39,719 nucleotides of DNA from positions 34,772 through 74,490 of the forward strand of contig PLLW01000021.1 of NCBI GenBank assembly GCA_003141435.1, given 5' to 3'. Shown one piece after another: positions 8,172-17,033 of the stretch (the stretch's first letter is position 1; each line of letters starts with the position of its first letter). The notes beneath the pieces are model-generated. The model did no database searches, was not told where the DNA came from, and saw only the letters and a program-made list of their open reading frames with translations. Both the position numbers and the translations under genes were made by a program. This stretch comes from Ignavibacteriales bacterium (GTDB lineage Bacteria > Bacteroidota > Ignavibacteria > Ignavibacteriales > Ignavibacteriaceae).

Positions 8172-9575
8172 TTAATTATAATGTCCTTTTGCAAACAAAA
8201 CGACAAAAATTGTTCGGAATAATATTTTAAAATCCATTCTTAGGGACATATTTTCAATATAAAAAAGGTCATATCTGAGTTTTATCTTAACATCTTCGAT
8301 GGATTCATCATATTTATGTTTTACCTGAGCCCAGCCTGTAATTCCGGGTCTTACCTTTAATCTTCTTTTATAATAGGGTATTTCCTTTGAAAGCATTTCA
8401 ACAAAATACGGCCTTTCAGGGCGGGGACCAACCAGGCTCATTTCTCCTTTCAATACATTAATCATCTGGGGAATTTCGTCAACCCGCACTTTTCGAATAA
8501 TTTTGCCAATATGAGTAATCCGCGGATCATTTTTAGTACTCCAAACAGGACCTGAATGTTTTTCGGCATCTTGCTGCATCGACCGGAACTTAATCATTTT
8601 AAACAATTCGCCATCTATACCACATCTTGCCTGTTTAAAGAATACTGAGCCGGAACTATCAATTTTTATAGCAAGGGCTGTAATTATCAATGCCGGAGAT
8701 GTCAAAATCAAAATGAAGAGAGAAACGAAAACATCAATTATTCTTTTAAGTCCTTTTTCCCATTCAGGCATTAACTGAGGCATAATATCGATAAGAGGTA
8801 TACCGTAAATTTGTGCAGTCCTTGCCTGACCACTTAAAATCTCATAAAGATTAGGAACAATTTTGAGACCGACATTTTTAGGTTCGCATTCAGAGATAAC
8901 GTCAACCAGGAGGTTGCGATTGTCCTTCTCTAAAGCAATAATAACCTCTTTAGCGTTGTAAATGTCAATCAGAGAACTTAAATCTTTAATGGTACCCCGT
9001 ACTTCTATCCCTTTATATGATTTATTAAGATTAATCTTATCAACCGCAGCATAAGCGGCAGCATCAAGACCGAGGGCTCTGTGTTCAAGAATCTGATCAT
9101 GGACTTCATTCGCCGTGGGATTAAAACCTACAATAATAACATTTCGCCTTCCTATTCCTTTAATAATAAGACTGCGCTGGAAACTCCGAATAAGAATTCT
9201 TCCTCCTCCGACAAAAAAGAAGAAAAGTCCCCAATAAATAAAAATCAAAATTCTTGATTCCGAGTTAACATTATGAGTATAATCATCAAGAAGAATTAAA
9301 AAGAAAAGAACAAATATTCCGACAAAAGTAGATTTAAATAAAGTAGTGAGCTCATCGAACCTTGAGGAGGCAAACCATGTTCTATACATTCCGACAAAAG
9401 TAAAAACTAACAGCCAGTAAAAATAAAGAGCAATCATCGGCACAGAAAATTCAGGTAGGATGAGGATATCAAACCAGCCTGTTTTAATCCGAAGTATAAA
9501 GTAAATTATAAACGAGATATTTATAGTCAAAAAATCAGTTATCAGGATTATTATTTTTTCAGTACGGCGATTCAA
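8172..9575 (-). CDS. Exopolysaccharide polyprenyl glycosylphosphotransferase (initiating enzyme)
   Basis: Transfers a sugar 1-phosphate from a UDP-sugar to undecaprenyl phosphate, the priming step of repeat-unit assembly. At 467 residues it has the complete WbaP-like layout: four N-terminal membrane helices (about 8-130), a CoA_binding_3 Rossmann-like domain (about 143-270, NVIIVGFNPTANEV), a re-entrant membrane helix (about 278-305) and the catalytic domain. Active-site motifs are intact: FFKQARCG near 312-319, KFRSM at 329-333, VDEIPQ with the Asp366-Glu367 dyad, SLVGPRPERPYF at 380-391 and RPGITGWAQV at 409-418. It is the only complete phosphoglycosyl transferase in the window and probably primes the glycan made by the surrounding genes. 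Its start directly abuts the stop of the upstream membrane GT2. Confidence 0.95.
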   Translation of the reverse strand: MNRRTEKIIILITDFLTINISFIIYFILRIKTGWFDILILPEFSVPMIALYFYWLLVFTFVGMYRTWFASSRFDELTTLFKSTFVGIFVLFFLILLDDYTHNVNSESRILIFIYWGLFFFFVGGGRILIRSFQRSLIIKGIGRRNVIIVGFNPTANEVHDQILEHRALGLDAAAYAAVDKINLNKSYKGIEVRGTIKDLSSLIDIYNAKEVIIALEKDNRNLLVDVISECEPKNVGLKIVPNLYEILSGQARTAQIYGIPLIDIMPQLMPEWEKGLKRIIDVFVSLFILILTSPALIITALAIKIDSSGSVFFKQARCGIDGELFKMIKFRSMQQDAEKHSGPVWSTKNDPRITHIGKIIRKVRVDEIPQMINVLKGEMSLVGPRPERPYFVEMLSKEIPYYKRRLKVRPGITGWAQVKHKYDESIEDVKIKLRYDLFYIENMSLRMDFKILFRTIFVVLFAKGHYN

Positions 9576-10769
9576 TTATATCCTTACTGTAGATTGCCAA
9601 AAAGCTGTCTGTTTTTTTCTTAAAAATCTGACTATTCCTAAAAGTAAACCGATATTCATATATACAAAATAATAACACATGGTGAGAAATATTAAATTTA
9701 TCCCAAGTTTTTTACTTATAAAACCTAAACATGCTAAGGCATAAAATGTTATTTGTGCAAATAATAAATACAGAAAAAATGTATTATAGAATGCTAAATA
9801 AAGATTTGATACAGAAAGTAATATTAACAGAAGAGGGGTAAACCATCTAACAATTTTATGTGACCAAAGTGCGTAAGAAATTATCCCAAATCTAGGCTTA
9901 AGTAATTCTTTAATATATTTAATTGACGAAAGATCGATTGCATTATTTCTAATCCTTCTCTTATTTTCAATTTTAATATCAGAAGCAATTTCTTCACTGG
10001 CAATTGCAGTTTTTTCATATAAAAATAATTTATTTTGTTCAAGAATCTTAAGGGATATAAAGAAATCGTCCATTACCGGAGAATCAGTAGGAATGGGAAT
10101 AAAAAGATCTTTTCTAATACTGTAAATACCGCCATTTGCCCCGATCAAATATCCAAGTTTTCCTTCATTTCCTTTGATCCAGTTTTCAATTTCCCAGTAT
10201 TTTGATTCCAGGTTTCCGCTTTTCAAAGCTTTTTCATGTCCGAGAAGCAACAGCCTTCCACTTACGCCTCCTACATTTTTGTCGGCAAAACTACTAATTA
10301 ATTTGGATATAGCATCGGGAGAATAAATCGTATTAGCATCACTAAAAATTAATATCTCCCCTTTTGCATATTTTACGAGATCATTTAGAACATTCGATTT
10401 CCCTCTTCTTTCATTAAATATAAGAAACTCTATATTTGGAATTTCTTCCTTTAATTTTTCGATTATATTATTAGTATTATCCGTAGATTGATCCGAACCT
10501 ATTACAAACTGGATTTTTGAATGATCATAATCAGTTTTAAAAAGCTGCCGGAGAGTATTTTCAATTACATTTTCTTCATTATAGACAGAAATAATTATTG
10601 AAATGTCCGGTAAATAGTTCGGATCTTTAAATATTCTCTTTTTTTTGATACTACCAACAATAAAAATAGTTAGAGGATATACAAGATAGGAATGGATTAA
10701 AAGAAACAACACTAAAAAAAAAGCAAATTCAACAATCAATGGTGTTTTTCCATAAAAATTTAATATCAA
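9576..10769 (-). CDS. Membrane GT2 glycosyltransferase (cellulose synthase/poly-GlcNAc synthase-like)
   Basis: A 397-residue processive-type GT2 protein. One N-terminal membrane helix (about 11-38) is followed by a cytoplasmic GT2 domain: IIISVYNEENVI, VIGSDQSTDNT, LIFSDANTIY with the metal-binding Asp, GANGGIYSIRKDLF and SPVMDDFFISLKI with the acceptor-site Asp-Asp. Three or four C-terminal membrane helices follow (about 305-385). The Gln/Arg-x-x-Arg-Trp motif of true cellulose synthases is not obvious, so the enzyme may add a single sugar. The frame's first codon is a TTG at 10767-10769 with no Shine-Dalgarno; another TTG ten codons in is also possible, so the start is uncertain. It heads the minus-strand glycan block and is divergent from the GT9 gene at 10852. 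Confidence 0.87.
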   Translation of the reverse strand: MILNFYGKTPLIVEFAFFLVLFLLIHSYLVYPLTIFIVGSIKKKRIFKDPNYLPDISIIISVYNEENVIENTLRQLFKTDYDHSKIQFVIGSDQSTDNTNNIIEKLKEEIPNIEFLIFNERRGKSNVLNDLVKYAKGEILIFSDANTIYSPDAISKLISSFADKNVGGVSGRLLLLGHEKALKSGNLESKYWEIENWIKGNEGKLGYLIGANGGIYSIRKDLFIPIPTDSPVMDDFFISLKILEQNKLFLYEKTAIASEEIASDIKIENKRRIRNNAIDLSSIKYIKELLKPRFGIISYALWSHKIVRWFTPLLLILLSVSNLYLAFYNTFFLYLLFAQITFYALACLGFISKKLGINLIFLTMCYYFVYMNIGLLLGIVRFLRKKQTAFWQSTVRI

Positions 10770-10796
10770 TTATTAAAATAACTAAAAAGCGCTTCC

Positions 10797-10827
10797 TTGA
10801 AAAATAAGAATAATAAACATAGATTGT
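10797..10827 (+). promoter_or_regulatory. Candidate promoter for the plus-strand GT9 gene
   Basis: TTGAAA at 10797-10802, a 17-base spacer and TAGATTGT at 10820-10827, a 6/8 match to the Bacteroidota -7 consensus TAnnTTTG. It lies about 25 bases before the GT9 start within an 82-base divergent intergenic region. AT-richness makes chance matches likely, so support is moderate only. Confidence 0.4.
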
Positions 10828-10851
10828 TTTATTTAAAATAAAAGGTTTTTA

Positions 10852-11925
10852 ATGACTGTATATACCGACTGTTTATATTTCAAGGGAGACCTCCCTTGCG
10901 GACCCCATAAAGAATCAGGAATTCATTGTAAAGGATGCCCATTTTACAGAAAAACAGGCTTAAAAATACTTATTATTAAACTAGGAGCAATAGGTGATGT
11001 AATCAGGACTACACCATTATTAAGAAAACTGAAGGAGATCCATCCTGATGCAAAGGTTTTTTGGTTAACATATTCTCCAGGAATATTAAGTAGAAATTGG
11101 GCAAACAAAGTTTTAGAGGTTAATCAAGAAAACATTGAATTTATTAAACAGATCGAATTTGACTGGGTTATCAATTTAGATAAGGATCCTTTGGCAATAT
11201 CACTCATCCTCAGAGTGAAAGCGAAGAAGAAATCGGGATTTGTTATTGACGAATGGGGGAATGCCAGTCCAATTTCCTCTAAAGCTGAAGAACATAAATG
11301 GCTTACCGGAATTTTCGATGACCTTAATAAGCTAAACAAGAAGCATTATGTAGAAGAAGTATTTGATATGTGCGGATTTGATTTTAAAGATGAAGAATAT
11401 ATTATTGAAATACCGCAAAACAAATATGAATGGAATATAGAAAAGACCAAAAAAGTTATCGGGCTGAATACCGGATGTGGGGGGAGATGGACATCTCGTC
11501 TATGGCCAAGAGAATATTGGATTAAACTTGCTAAAGATTTAATAAAAGAGAATTACGAAGTAATTGTTTTAGGTGGTGAACAGGAACACGAAAAGAACAA
11601 ATCGATCTCCGAACAAAGTGGGGCTAAATACCCTGGTTATTTCCCTCTTAATACATTTATATCTTTAATCGATCAGTGTGATTTGGTGGTAACCTCAGTA
11701 ACAATGGCAATGCACCTAGCAATAGGTTTAAAGAAACAATTGATTCTTTTTAATAACATTTTTAATAAAAACGAATTTTACCTTTATGGGAGAGGGAAAA
11801 TACTAGAACCAGAATTTGAATGCGGTTGTTATTATACCCCTATTTGTGAAAATAATTGTATGCAGTATATATATCCAAAGAAAGTTCTTGCTGAAATAAA
11901 TAAACTTTTTGTCAAATCACTTTGA
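10852..11925 (+). CDS. GT9 (heptosyltransferase-like) glycosyltransferase with N-terminal cysteine cluster
   Basis: A 357-residue ADP-heptose:LPS heptosyltransferase-family protein. The GT9 core begins near residue 37 with KILIIKLGAIGDVIRTTPLL. The C-terminal half has GLNTGCGGRWTSRLWP, IVLGGEQEHE and the nucleotide-site region DLVVTSVTMAMHLAIGL. It differs from the usual family in a 35-residue N-terminal extension with Cys7, Cys16, Cys26 and Cys29 plus His19 and His25, and in a C-terminal Cys324, Cys326, Cys332, Cys336 cluster. C-terminal cysteines are common in GT9, whereas the N-terminal set looks like a small metal-binding or disulfide module. It is the only plus-strand gene in this 18-kb minus-strand stretch. 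Its 3' end converges on the GT4 gene with a nine-base gap and no terminator hairpin. Confidence 0.88.
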   Translation: MTVYTDCLYFKGDLPCGPHKESGIHCKGCPFYRKTGLKILIIKLGAIGDVIRTTPLLRKLKEIHPDAKVFWLTYSPGILSRNWANKVLEVNQENIEFIKQIEFDWVINLDKDPLAISLILRVKAKKKSGFVIDEWGNASPISSKAEEHKWLTGIFDDLNKLNKKHYVEEVFDMCGFDFKDEEYIIEIPQNKYEWNIEKTKKVIGLNTGCGGRWTSRLWPREYWIKLAKDLIKENYEVIVLGGEQEHEKNKSISEQSGAKYPGYFPLNTFISLIDQCDLVVTSVTMAMHLAIGLKKQLILFNNIFNKNEFYLYGRGKILEPEFECGCYYTPICENNCMQYIYPKKVLAEINKLFVKSL

Positions 11926-11934
11926 ATAGAAAGT

Positions 11935-13128
11935 TCATTTTATTAATTCTTTGTATTTGTTTTCGAACTGAAGTGCCACATTCTCCCAAGTATAGTTATC
12001 CCGAACAAATTCTCTTGCAGATTTTATTAACTTACCAGCATTCACTTTATCATAAAAAACATTAGATATTTTATTAACAAAATCTTCTTTATTATCCGCT
12101 ATTAGTATATGTTCATTGTCTATAACATCAATACCTTCTTTTCCTATTGTTGTAGAAATAATACTCTTACCTAACGCCATAAGTTCTATAATTTTTATCC
12201 TCATACCTCCCCCAACTCTCAATGGAACTATAGCAACCTGCTTATCAGAAATTTCTGAAAATATATCCTCAACATAACCCCGGACTATGATATTATTTTT
12301 TAGCAGGGAATTTATTCTTAAATTTTCACTCCCTTTTCCATATATGAACAATTTAACATTTGGTATTTTGTTTATAACTTTTGGAAAAACTTCATCCAAG
12401 AACCAATTTAATCCGTCAAGATTTGGGAGCCATTTTAGTGAACCGATATGAAATAGAGAAAAAGGGATTGTCTCTTTTGATGTAAATTTCAGAAGTTCAG
12501 GATCAATCCCAGCTGGAATAACTGATGTTTTAATTTTAGGATTATAATGTAATATTTCATTTTCATCTTCCCTGGTTATCATTATACAATTATCAAATTT
12601 CCCACAAATCATCGGTTCATATTTAAGAAATTTCTTGTACTGCAGAAGAGCGTATGTTCTTAAGAAAGGATTCGAATCATGTTCGGCGAATCTTTTCATA
12701 ATCCTCATTTCGACATTATGTTCTCTTAATACTACAGGCACATCCTTTATGTTCTTAATGATATCAATTGTCCAACCCATATGTGCATGGTCAACATGCA
12801 CAATATCGACTTCATAATTCTTCAGAAACCATACTAAAAATTCCTGCATCTCCTTCCTAATAAATTTTGCTATATTATATGGTATTGGGGAAAGAAGGTT
12901 TATCAGTGCTTTGGGGATGTTATTATCTGTCTGAACATTTAAAATATGAGGAGTACAGATATTTTTAAGAGCATTGAAAGAACTATTATAATCACAATGC
13001 TTCCTATAGACAGCAAAATCTATCTTATTTCCTCGTTGATGAAGATAATTAGTAATGCCATAAATACCTATTCTACCACCGTCATCCAAAGGATAAGGAA
13101 TCTGGGGAGCTATCTGAAGAATTCTCAT
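11935..13128 (-). CDS. GT4-family glycosyltransferase
   Basis: A 397-residue GT-B retaining glycosyltransferase. The N-terminal acceptor domain starts RILQIAPQIPYPLDDGGRI, with the glycine loop near residues 17-20. The C-terminal donor domain has FHIGSLKWLPNLDGLNWFL near 228-246, KLFIYGKGSEN, VRGYVEDI, and the nucleotide-sugar signature VPLRVGGGMRIKIIELMALG near 303-322 followed by EGIDV. The layout resembles family members of exopolysaccharide and exosortase-associated clusters that transfer hexoses to lipid-linked intermediates; donor and acceptor are unknown. It is the last gene of the Wzz-Wzy-Wzx operon, starting three bases after the upstream GT9 stop. Confidence 0.9.
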   Translation of the reverse strand: MRILQIAPQIPYPLDDGGRIGIYGITNYLHQRGNKIDFAVYRKHCDYNSSFNALKNICTPHILNVQTDNNIPKALINLLSPIPYNIAKFIRKEMQEFLVWFLKNYEVDIVHVDHAHMGWTIDIIKNIKDVPVVLREHNVEMRIMKRFAEHDSNPFLRTYALLQYKKFLKYEPMICGKFDNCIMITREDENEILHYNPKIKTSVIPAGIDPELLKFTSKETIPFSLFHIGSLKWLPNLDGLNWFLDEVFPKVINKIPNVKLFIYGKGSENLRINSLLKNNIIVRGYVEDIFSEISDKQVAIVPLRVGGGMRIKIIELMALGKSIISTTIGKEGIDVIDNEHILIADNKEDFVNKISNVFYDKVNAGKLIKSAREFVRDNYTWENVALQFENKYKELIK

Positions 13129-13131
13129 AAG

Positions 13132-14274
13132 TTATTGATTTTCTTTCAAGTTTGTTTTATCCAAAAACGCCTTTATTCCCTCTTCTATCTCTTCAGGGGT
13201 GTTCAAATCAACACAAGGCATCAGAGGATATTTACATGTTATCTGTTTGCACGGGTAGCATTCTAATTTTTTATGATAAAATTTTACTTTTCCTCCCTGA
13301 GGACTAAATTTAACTATTTCACCAGGACCCATTAATCCTATAGTCGATACATGCGCCTGTGCCGCAATATGCATAGGGCTACTGTCATTACAAACAGCTA
13401 TTACAGAATTAATAATTAGAATAATTGATTCCCGTAAAGAAATTTTGCCTACCTGATTACAGAAAATATTCCGGTTTTCATTTTGGATTACTTCCCCAAT
13501 TTCAGATTCGTCCTTTGATCCAATTATTATCGTTTTCAAAGCGTATTCATTAAATAAAAATCTGCCAATTATTATAAAATTACCAGCTTTCCATCTTTTG
13601 AATTTCCATGATGCGCCAGGATGTATTATAGCATATTTCCCCTTTTCTAAAGAATTGTTTTTTAGAAAATCCATTAGCCATAGCAATTCTTCTTCTGATA
13701 GTTTAAAATAGTCCCCGAAATATTTATAGGACTTAATGAGAGATGAGACAATTTTTTTATTTGTTTCAATTTCGTGCTGCAAAATTTCGTTGTTTTTATT
13801 AAGCAGATAATTTAATATTTCCTCAATTTTAATTTTCAACCTTATTGTACCCCTGTCGACCCTCATTAAGGGATAAATATAGAGTGAATAAAAAATTGAG
13901 CATATATCATCCCGAAAACCAACAACCAGATCTATCTTGTTTTTTTTTAATTCTTTAAATAATTTTTTTCTTTCTTTCGGCGAAGTAACTATTTTTTTAT
14001 CCCGAGAATAGACAGGGCTATTATAAACTAAGACTTTATCAACCAAGGGAGAATTGATAAACAAATCCACATTCCATTCCCCTGTGAGTAAGGTAATATT
14101 TGCTTCTTTATATTCACTTCGGATATTTTCCATTGCGCTAAAGGTTAAAACCATATCCCCCAAATGATCAAGCCTTATTAAAAGAATATTTCTGAACATC
14201 TTGCCCCTGCTTCTTTTAAAGACATTTATTAAAAGTGTCACAAAGGAAGATATTATAAAACGAAGGTATTCCAT
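13132..14274 (-). CDS. GT9 (heptosyltransferase-like) glycosyltransferase
   Basis: A 380-residue GT9 protein of the WaaC/WaaF type. The GT9 core starts NILLIRLDHLGDMVLTFSA near residue 29. The donor domain holds YAIIHPGASWKFKRWKAGNF near 217-236, IIIGSKDESEIGE, and AVCNDSSPMHIAAQAHVSTI near 292-311 for nucleotide binding. The C-terminal cysteine cluster CYPCKQITCKYPLMPC is typical of the family. A hydrophobic N-terminus (about 5-20) could act as a membrane anchor; an ATG at 14199 (residue 26) would remove it. Sugar specificity cannot be assigned. It lies 16 bases after the upstream flippase gene and three bases before the GT4 gene, clearly in one operon. Confidence 0.9.
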   Translation of the reverse strand: MEYLRFIISSFVTLLINVFKRSRGKMFRNILLIRLDHLGDMVLTFSAMENIRSEYKEANITLLTGEWNVDLFINSPLVDKVLVYNSPVYSRDKKIVTSPKERKKLFKELKKNKIDLVVGFRDDICSIFYSLYIYPLMRVDRGTIRLKIKIEEILNYLLNKNNEILQHEIETNKKIVSSLIKSYKYFGDYFKLSEEELLWLMDFLKNNSLEKGKYAIIHPGASWKFKRWKAGNFIIIGRFLFNEYALKTIIIGSKDESEIGEVIQNENRNIFCNQVGKISLRESIILIINSVIAVCNDSSPMHIAAQAHVSTIGLMGPGEIVKFSPQGGKVKFYHKKLECYPCKQITCKYPLMPCVDLNTPEEIEEGIKAFLDKTNLKENQ

Positions 14275-14290
14275 TATTTAATTGACCAAA

Positions 14291-15724
14291 TTATAAGCTT
14301 TTAGCCATAATAATTTCCCTGAATGATTCTATATCTAATATTTTTGTTTTAATTAATAATAATGCGGCCAAAGAAAGGAGCAAAGCAGAAATTGCATATA
14401 AATTTATTGATAGGAACGATAATAAATAAAAACTCAGAAAAATGACCAACACAATTGAAATAAACTTAATAGTTAATTCTGAAATTTTTAATTCCCCAAG
14501 GAATTTTTCCACATAATAACTGTAAAAGATAAATATTATAATTTCCGTTATCAATAGAGCGACACATGTTCCCATGAAAGAATATTTAGGAATTAATAGA
14601 TAATTCAAAGAAATATTAACCCCTGAAGCCACAGATAAAGTGATAGCACAATATCTTTGTTTATTAGCGGCTATTAAAATATGGCCCAGAATGTAATTAT
14701 ATCCTAAAGGTAAAATTGTCCATATTAAAAAAATCAGTCCAGAATATCCGGATCTATACTCACTTCCAAAAATCAAATAATTTATATTATAACTGTTAAA
14801 TGCGATTATGATTACGATCGGGAAAGAGATAACCGTTATAAAATTTAGTAGATTTTTAACAAGCTTAATAATGTATGGGTTATCCTCATTATATTTTTTG
14901 GAAATAATAGGAAATGCAGTTGCCATTATGACAGCAGGAAGCAGGAAATACATCTCTATAATCCTATGGATAGAACCGTATATTCCTATTATTTCTTTGC
15001 TTCCGCTGATATAGTTCAGGATCAAAACATCAACCCTGAAATATGCCATAATGAAAACATTCATTAGAACAAGAGGCAGGGAACTTTTAAGGATATATCT
15101 TAATGACTCGAGCTGCGGCAAACCAATTTTAAGTTGATAATGTTTTTTTAAAGTGAAAAGGAAATAAACAAATGATATTAGATTCCCGGCTAATAAAGCA
15201 AATAGAAAACAGATTAAATTGGAAGAATAAATTAAGCTTATAAAACCAAATACAACAATAATCAGTTTTTCAAAAACCAATAACTTGGAGTATAGAGAGA
15301 AATTATGAAAGGCTGATATCAGTGATCTAAAAAATTGAAGTAATATTACAGTTGTCTGAAATAATAGGATGATAATTAATGTTGTGATAATAACTTTATT
15401 TGCATTGAACAACCAGTAATAGACAATTATTCCAGCTATTATTAGCAATGTAAAGAATATCCTAAACAGAAATACCACATTAAAGAAAGGATTAAGTTTT
15501 TCATTCTTAACGGATACATCTCTAACAGCAATATAGTCAAGTCCAAAATCTATTAATATTGATAATATTATGACAATTGAAAAACAATAGGTGTATATTC
15601 CGAATTGATAAACCCCTAATTTTCTTGCGGCAAAAACAAACAACGCAAGCCATAATGGTTTGGTTATTAAGTTAGCAATTGCTACGAGAGAAAACGAATG
15701 GAAAAAAGATCCTGCTTTTTTCAA
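14291..15724 (-). CDS. O-antigen/repeat-unit flippase (Wzx-like)
   Basis: A 477-residue polytopic membrane protein with about 12-14 hydrophobic helices and few charged loops. The N-terminus (FSLVAIANLITKPLWLALFV, residues 11-30) and the FAARKLGVYQFGIYTYCFS segment are typical of Wzx/RfbX flippases, which carry undecaprenyl-diphosphate-linked repeat units to the periplasmic face. Position between the Wzy-like polymerase (four bases upstream) and two glycosyltransferases gives the assignment extra weight. It is only distantly similar in sequence to the other flippase at 1615-3075, so the two probably carry different glycans. Confidence 0.92.
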   Translation of the reverse strand: MKKAGSFFHSFSLVAIANLITKPLWLALFVFAARKLGVYQFGIYTYCFSIVIILSILIDFGLDYIAVRDVSVKNEKLNPFFNVVFLFRIFFTLLIIAGIIVYYWLFNANKVIITTLIIILLFQTTVILLQFFRSLISAFHNFSLYSKLLVFEKLIIVVFGFISLIYSSNLICFLFALLAGNLISFVYFLFTLKKHYQLKIGLPQLESLRYILKSSLPLVLMNVFIMAYFRVDVLILNYISGSKEIIGIYGSIHRIIEMYFLLPAVIMATAFPIISKKYNEDNPYIIKLVKNLLNFITVISFPIVIIIAFNSYNINYLIFGSEYRSGYSGLIFLIWTILPLGYNYILGHILIAANKQRYCAITLSVASGVNISLNYLLIPKYSFMGTCVALLITEIIIFIFYSYYVEKFLGELKISELTIKFISIVLVIFLSFYLLSFLSINLYAISALLLSLAALLLIKTKILDIESFREIIMAKSL

Positions 15725-15728
15725 AAAA

Positions 15729-17033
15729 TTAGACTTTTTTAATTATTAAAGATTTATTATGGGCAGACTTCTTTATAATAGGTATGACAACATATAATAT
15801 AGCTATGGCAAAATAAAGATCAGGACTTCTTATGATTAAAGAAAAAAAAGTTAAAGTAACTATAGCGAAAAGTGATGTCAGAATAATAAAATCATAGATA
15901 TTTCCATTTCGGAAAAAACGAATAAAGAATATCGAAGTTATAAAGCTTAACAAATAGGGCCCAATAAAAAAACCAAGGTAACCAAAATCGGCGTGCAGTT
16001 CTCTTAAATAAGTAGAGGAATTTGTCCACATGGGTATATAATATCCCTTCTGATGAAAGGGCACTTTTTCTGCTAAATGAAACTTAGCCAGAAAGTTGTA
16101 AACGGGTTCGAGCGTGTTTTCTCCAAACCTCGTATGTTCCGACTCAAGATCAAGATATTTACTGAAAACACCAATATGCGCTGAAAGGTAAAGATATATA
16201 GATGGAGATATTATTAAATTGCCTTTAAATTCGGATAATTCAGTTTTGCTACCTTTATATGTTTCATATGATCCTCTAAATAACCTCACTATAGAAGCGG
16301 AGACAACAATTAAAACGACAGCAACAATAAAAACCAAAATCATTTTCAGTTTATTGGTGGAGAAAGATGTTTTAGAATAATTCTTATATAGGAATAGAGA
16401 GCATATAAAAATGATAAATGAAATTAAAATACCAATTCTTGCAAAGTTAGACATATCTCTTAAAATAACAGCAATCAAGAGAATACTGGCTGCAAAAGTA
16501 ATTTTTCCTTTATAAACAGTATAAATGCCTGCTAAGATCAATCCAGCATATCCGAATCCACCCATATAAGGTAAGAGACCGGGAATTTCAGAATCTACTC
16601 TCATTCGATAGATCTCATTGGCAGATAATAATATTTTTACAAGACTGCCATATAAATGAAAGAGAACATACCAGTTCCAAAGAGCCGCCGCTAGACTAAT
16701 GAATCCAATGATATAAAGAATTAAGCCAAATGATTTTCCTCCATCAGCAAAGAGAGCACTAAAGCTATTGGTTAATTTATTAGTAGTTCTCCCTGTTTTA
16801 TATAATAATAAAGGAGTTATGGAACCTATAAAAAATATCAAATAAGCAATAATTATGACAAACCAAGCTTCCGGTTTAATATCATAATAATCAAGCAATC
16901 TGAGTTCATAAAGGAAAAGCATTCCTCCCCAGACAAAAGTATAAACAGCAAGATGATTAAACCAAAATTTGAAAATCAGTCTACTTGCTATAATACCGAC
17001 AATAGCGAAAAAGGAAATAAGAAAGAGGCTCAT
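15729..17033 (-). CDS. O-antigen polymerase-like membrane protein (Wzy-like)
   Basis: A 434-residue protein with about 11-12 hydrophobic helices and one large periplasmic loop around residues 255-350 containing GSYETYKGSKTEL and LYLSAHIGVFSKYLDLES. The 'oligosaccharide repeat unit polymerase' group has this layout: helices, then a long loop with conserved Arg and His, then helices. Wzy joins lipid-linked repeat units in the periplasm. Wzy proteins diverge strongly, so the call rests on topology plus position between Wzz (four-base ATGA overlap upstream) and Wzx. Its nearest relatives may simply be annotated hypothetical membrane proteins. Confidence 0.82.
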   Translation of the reverse strand: MSLFLISFFAIVGIIASRLIFKFWFNHLAVYTFVWGGMLFLYELRLLDYYDIKPEAWFVIIIAYLIFFIGSITPLLLYKTGRTTNKLTNSFSALFADGGKSFGLILYIIGFISLAAALWNWYVLFHLYGSLVKILLSANEIYRMRVDSEIPGLLPYMGGFGYAGLILAGIYTVYKGKITFAASILLIAVILRDMSNFARIGILISFIIFICSLFLYKNYSKTSFSTNKLKMILVFIVAVVLIVVSASIVRLFRGSYETYKGSKTELSEFKGNLIISPSIYLYLSAHIGVFSKYLDLESEHTRFGENTLEPVYNFLAKFHLAEKVPFHQKGYYIPMWTNSSTYLRELHADFGYLGFFIGPYLLSFITSIFFIRFFRNGNIYDFIILTSLFAIVTLTFFSLIIRSPDLYFAIAILYVVIPIIKKSAHNKSLIIKKV

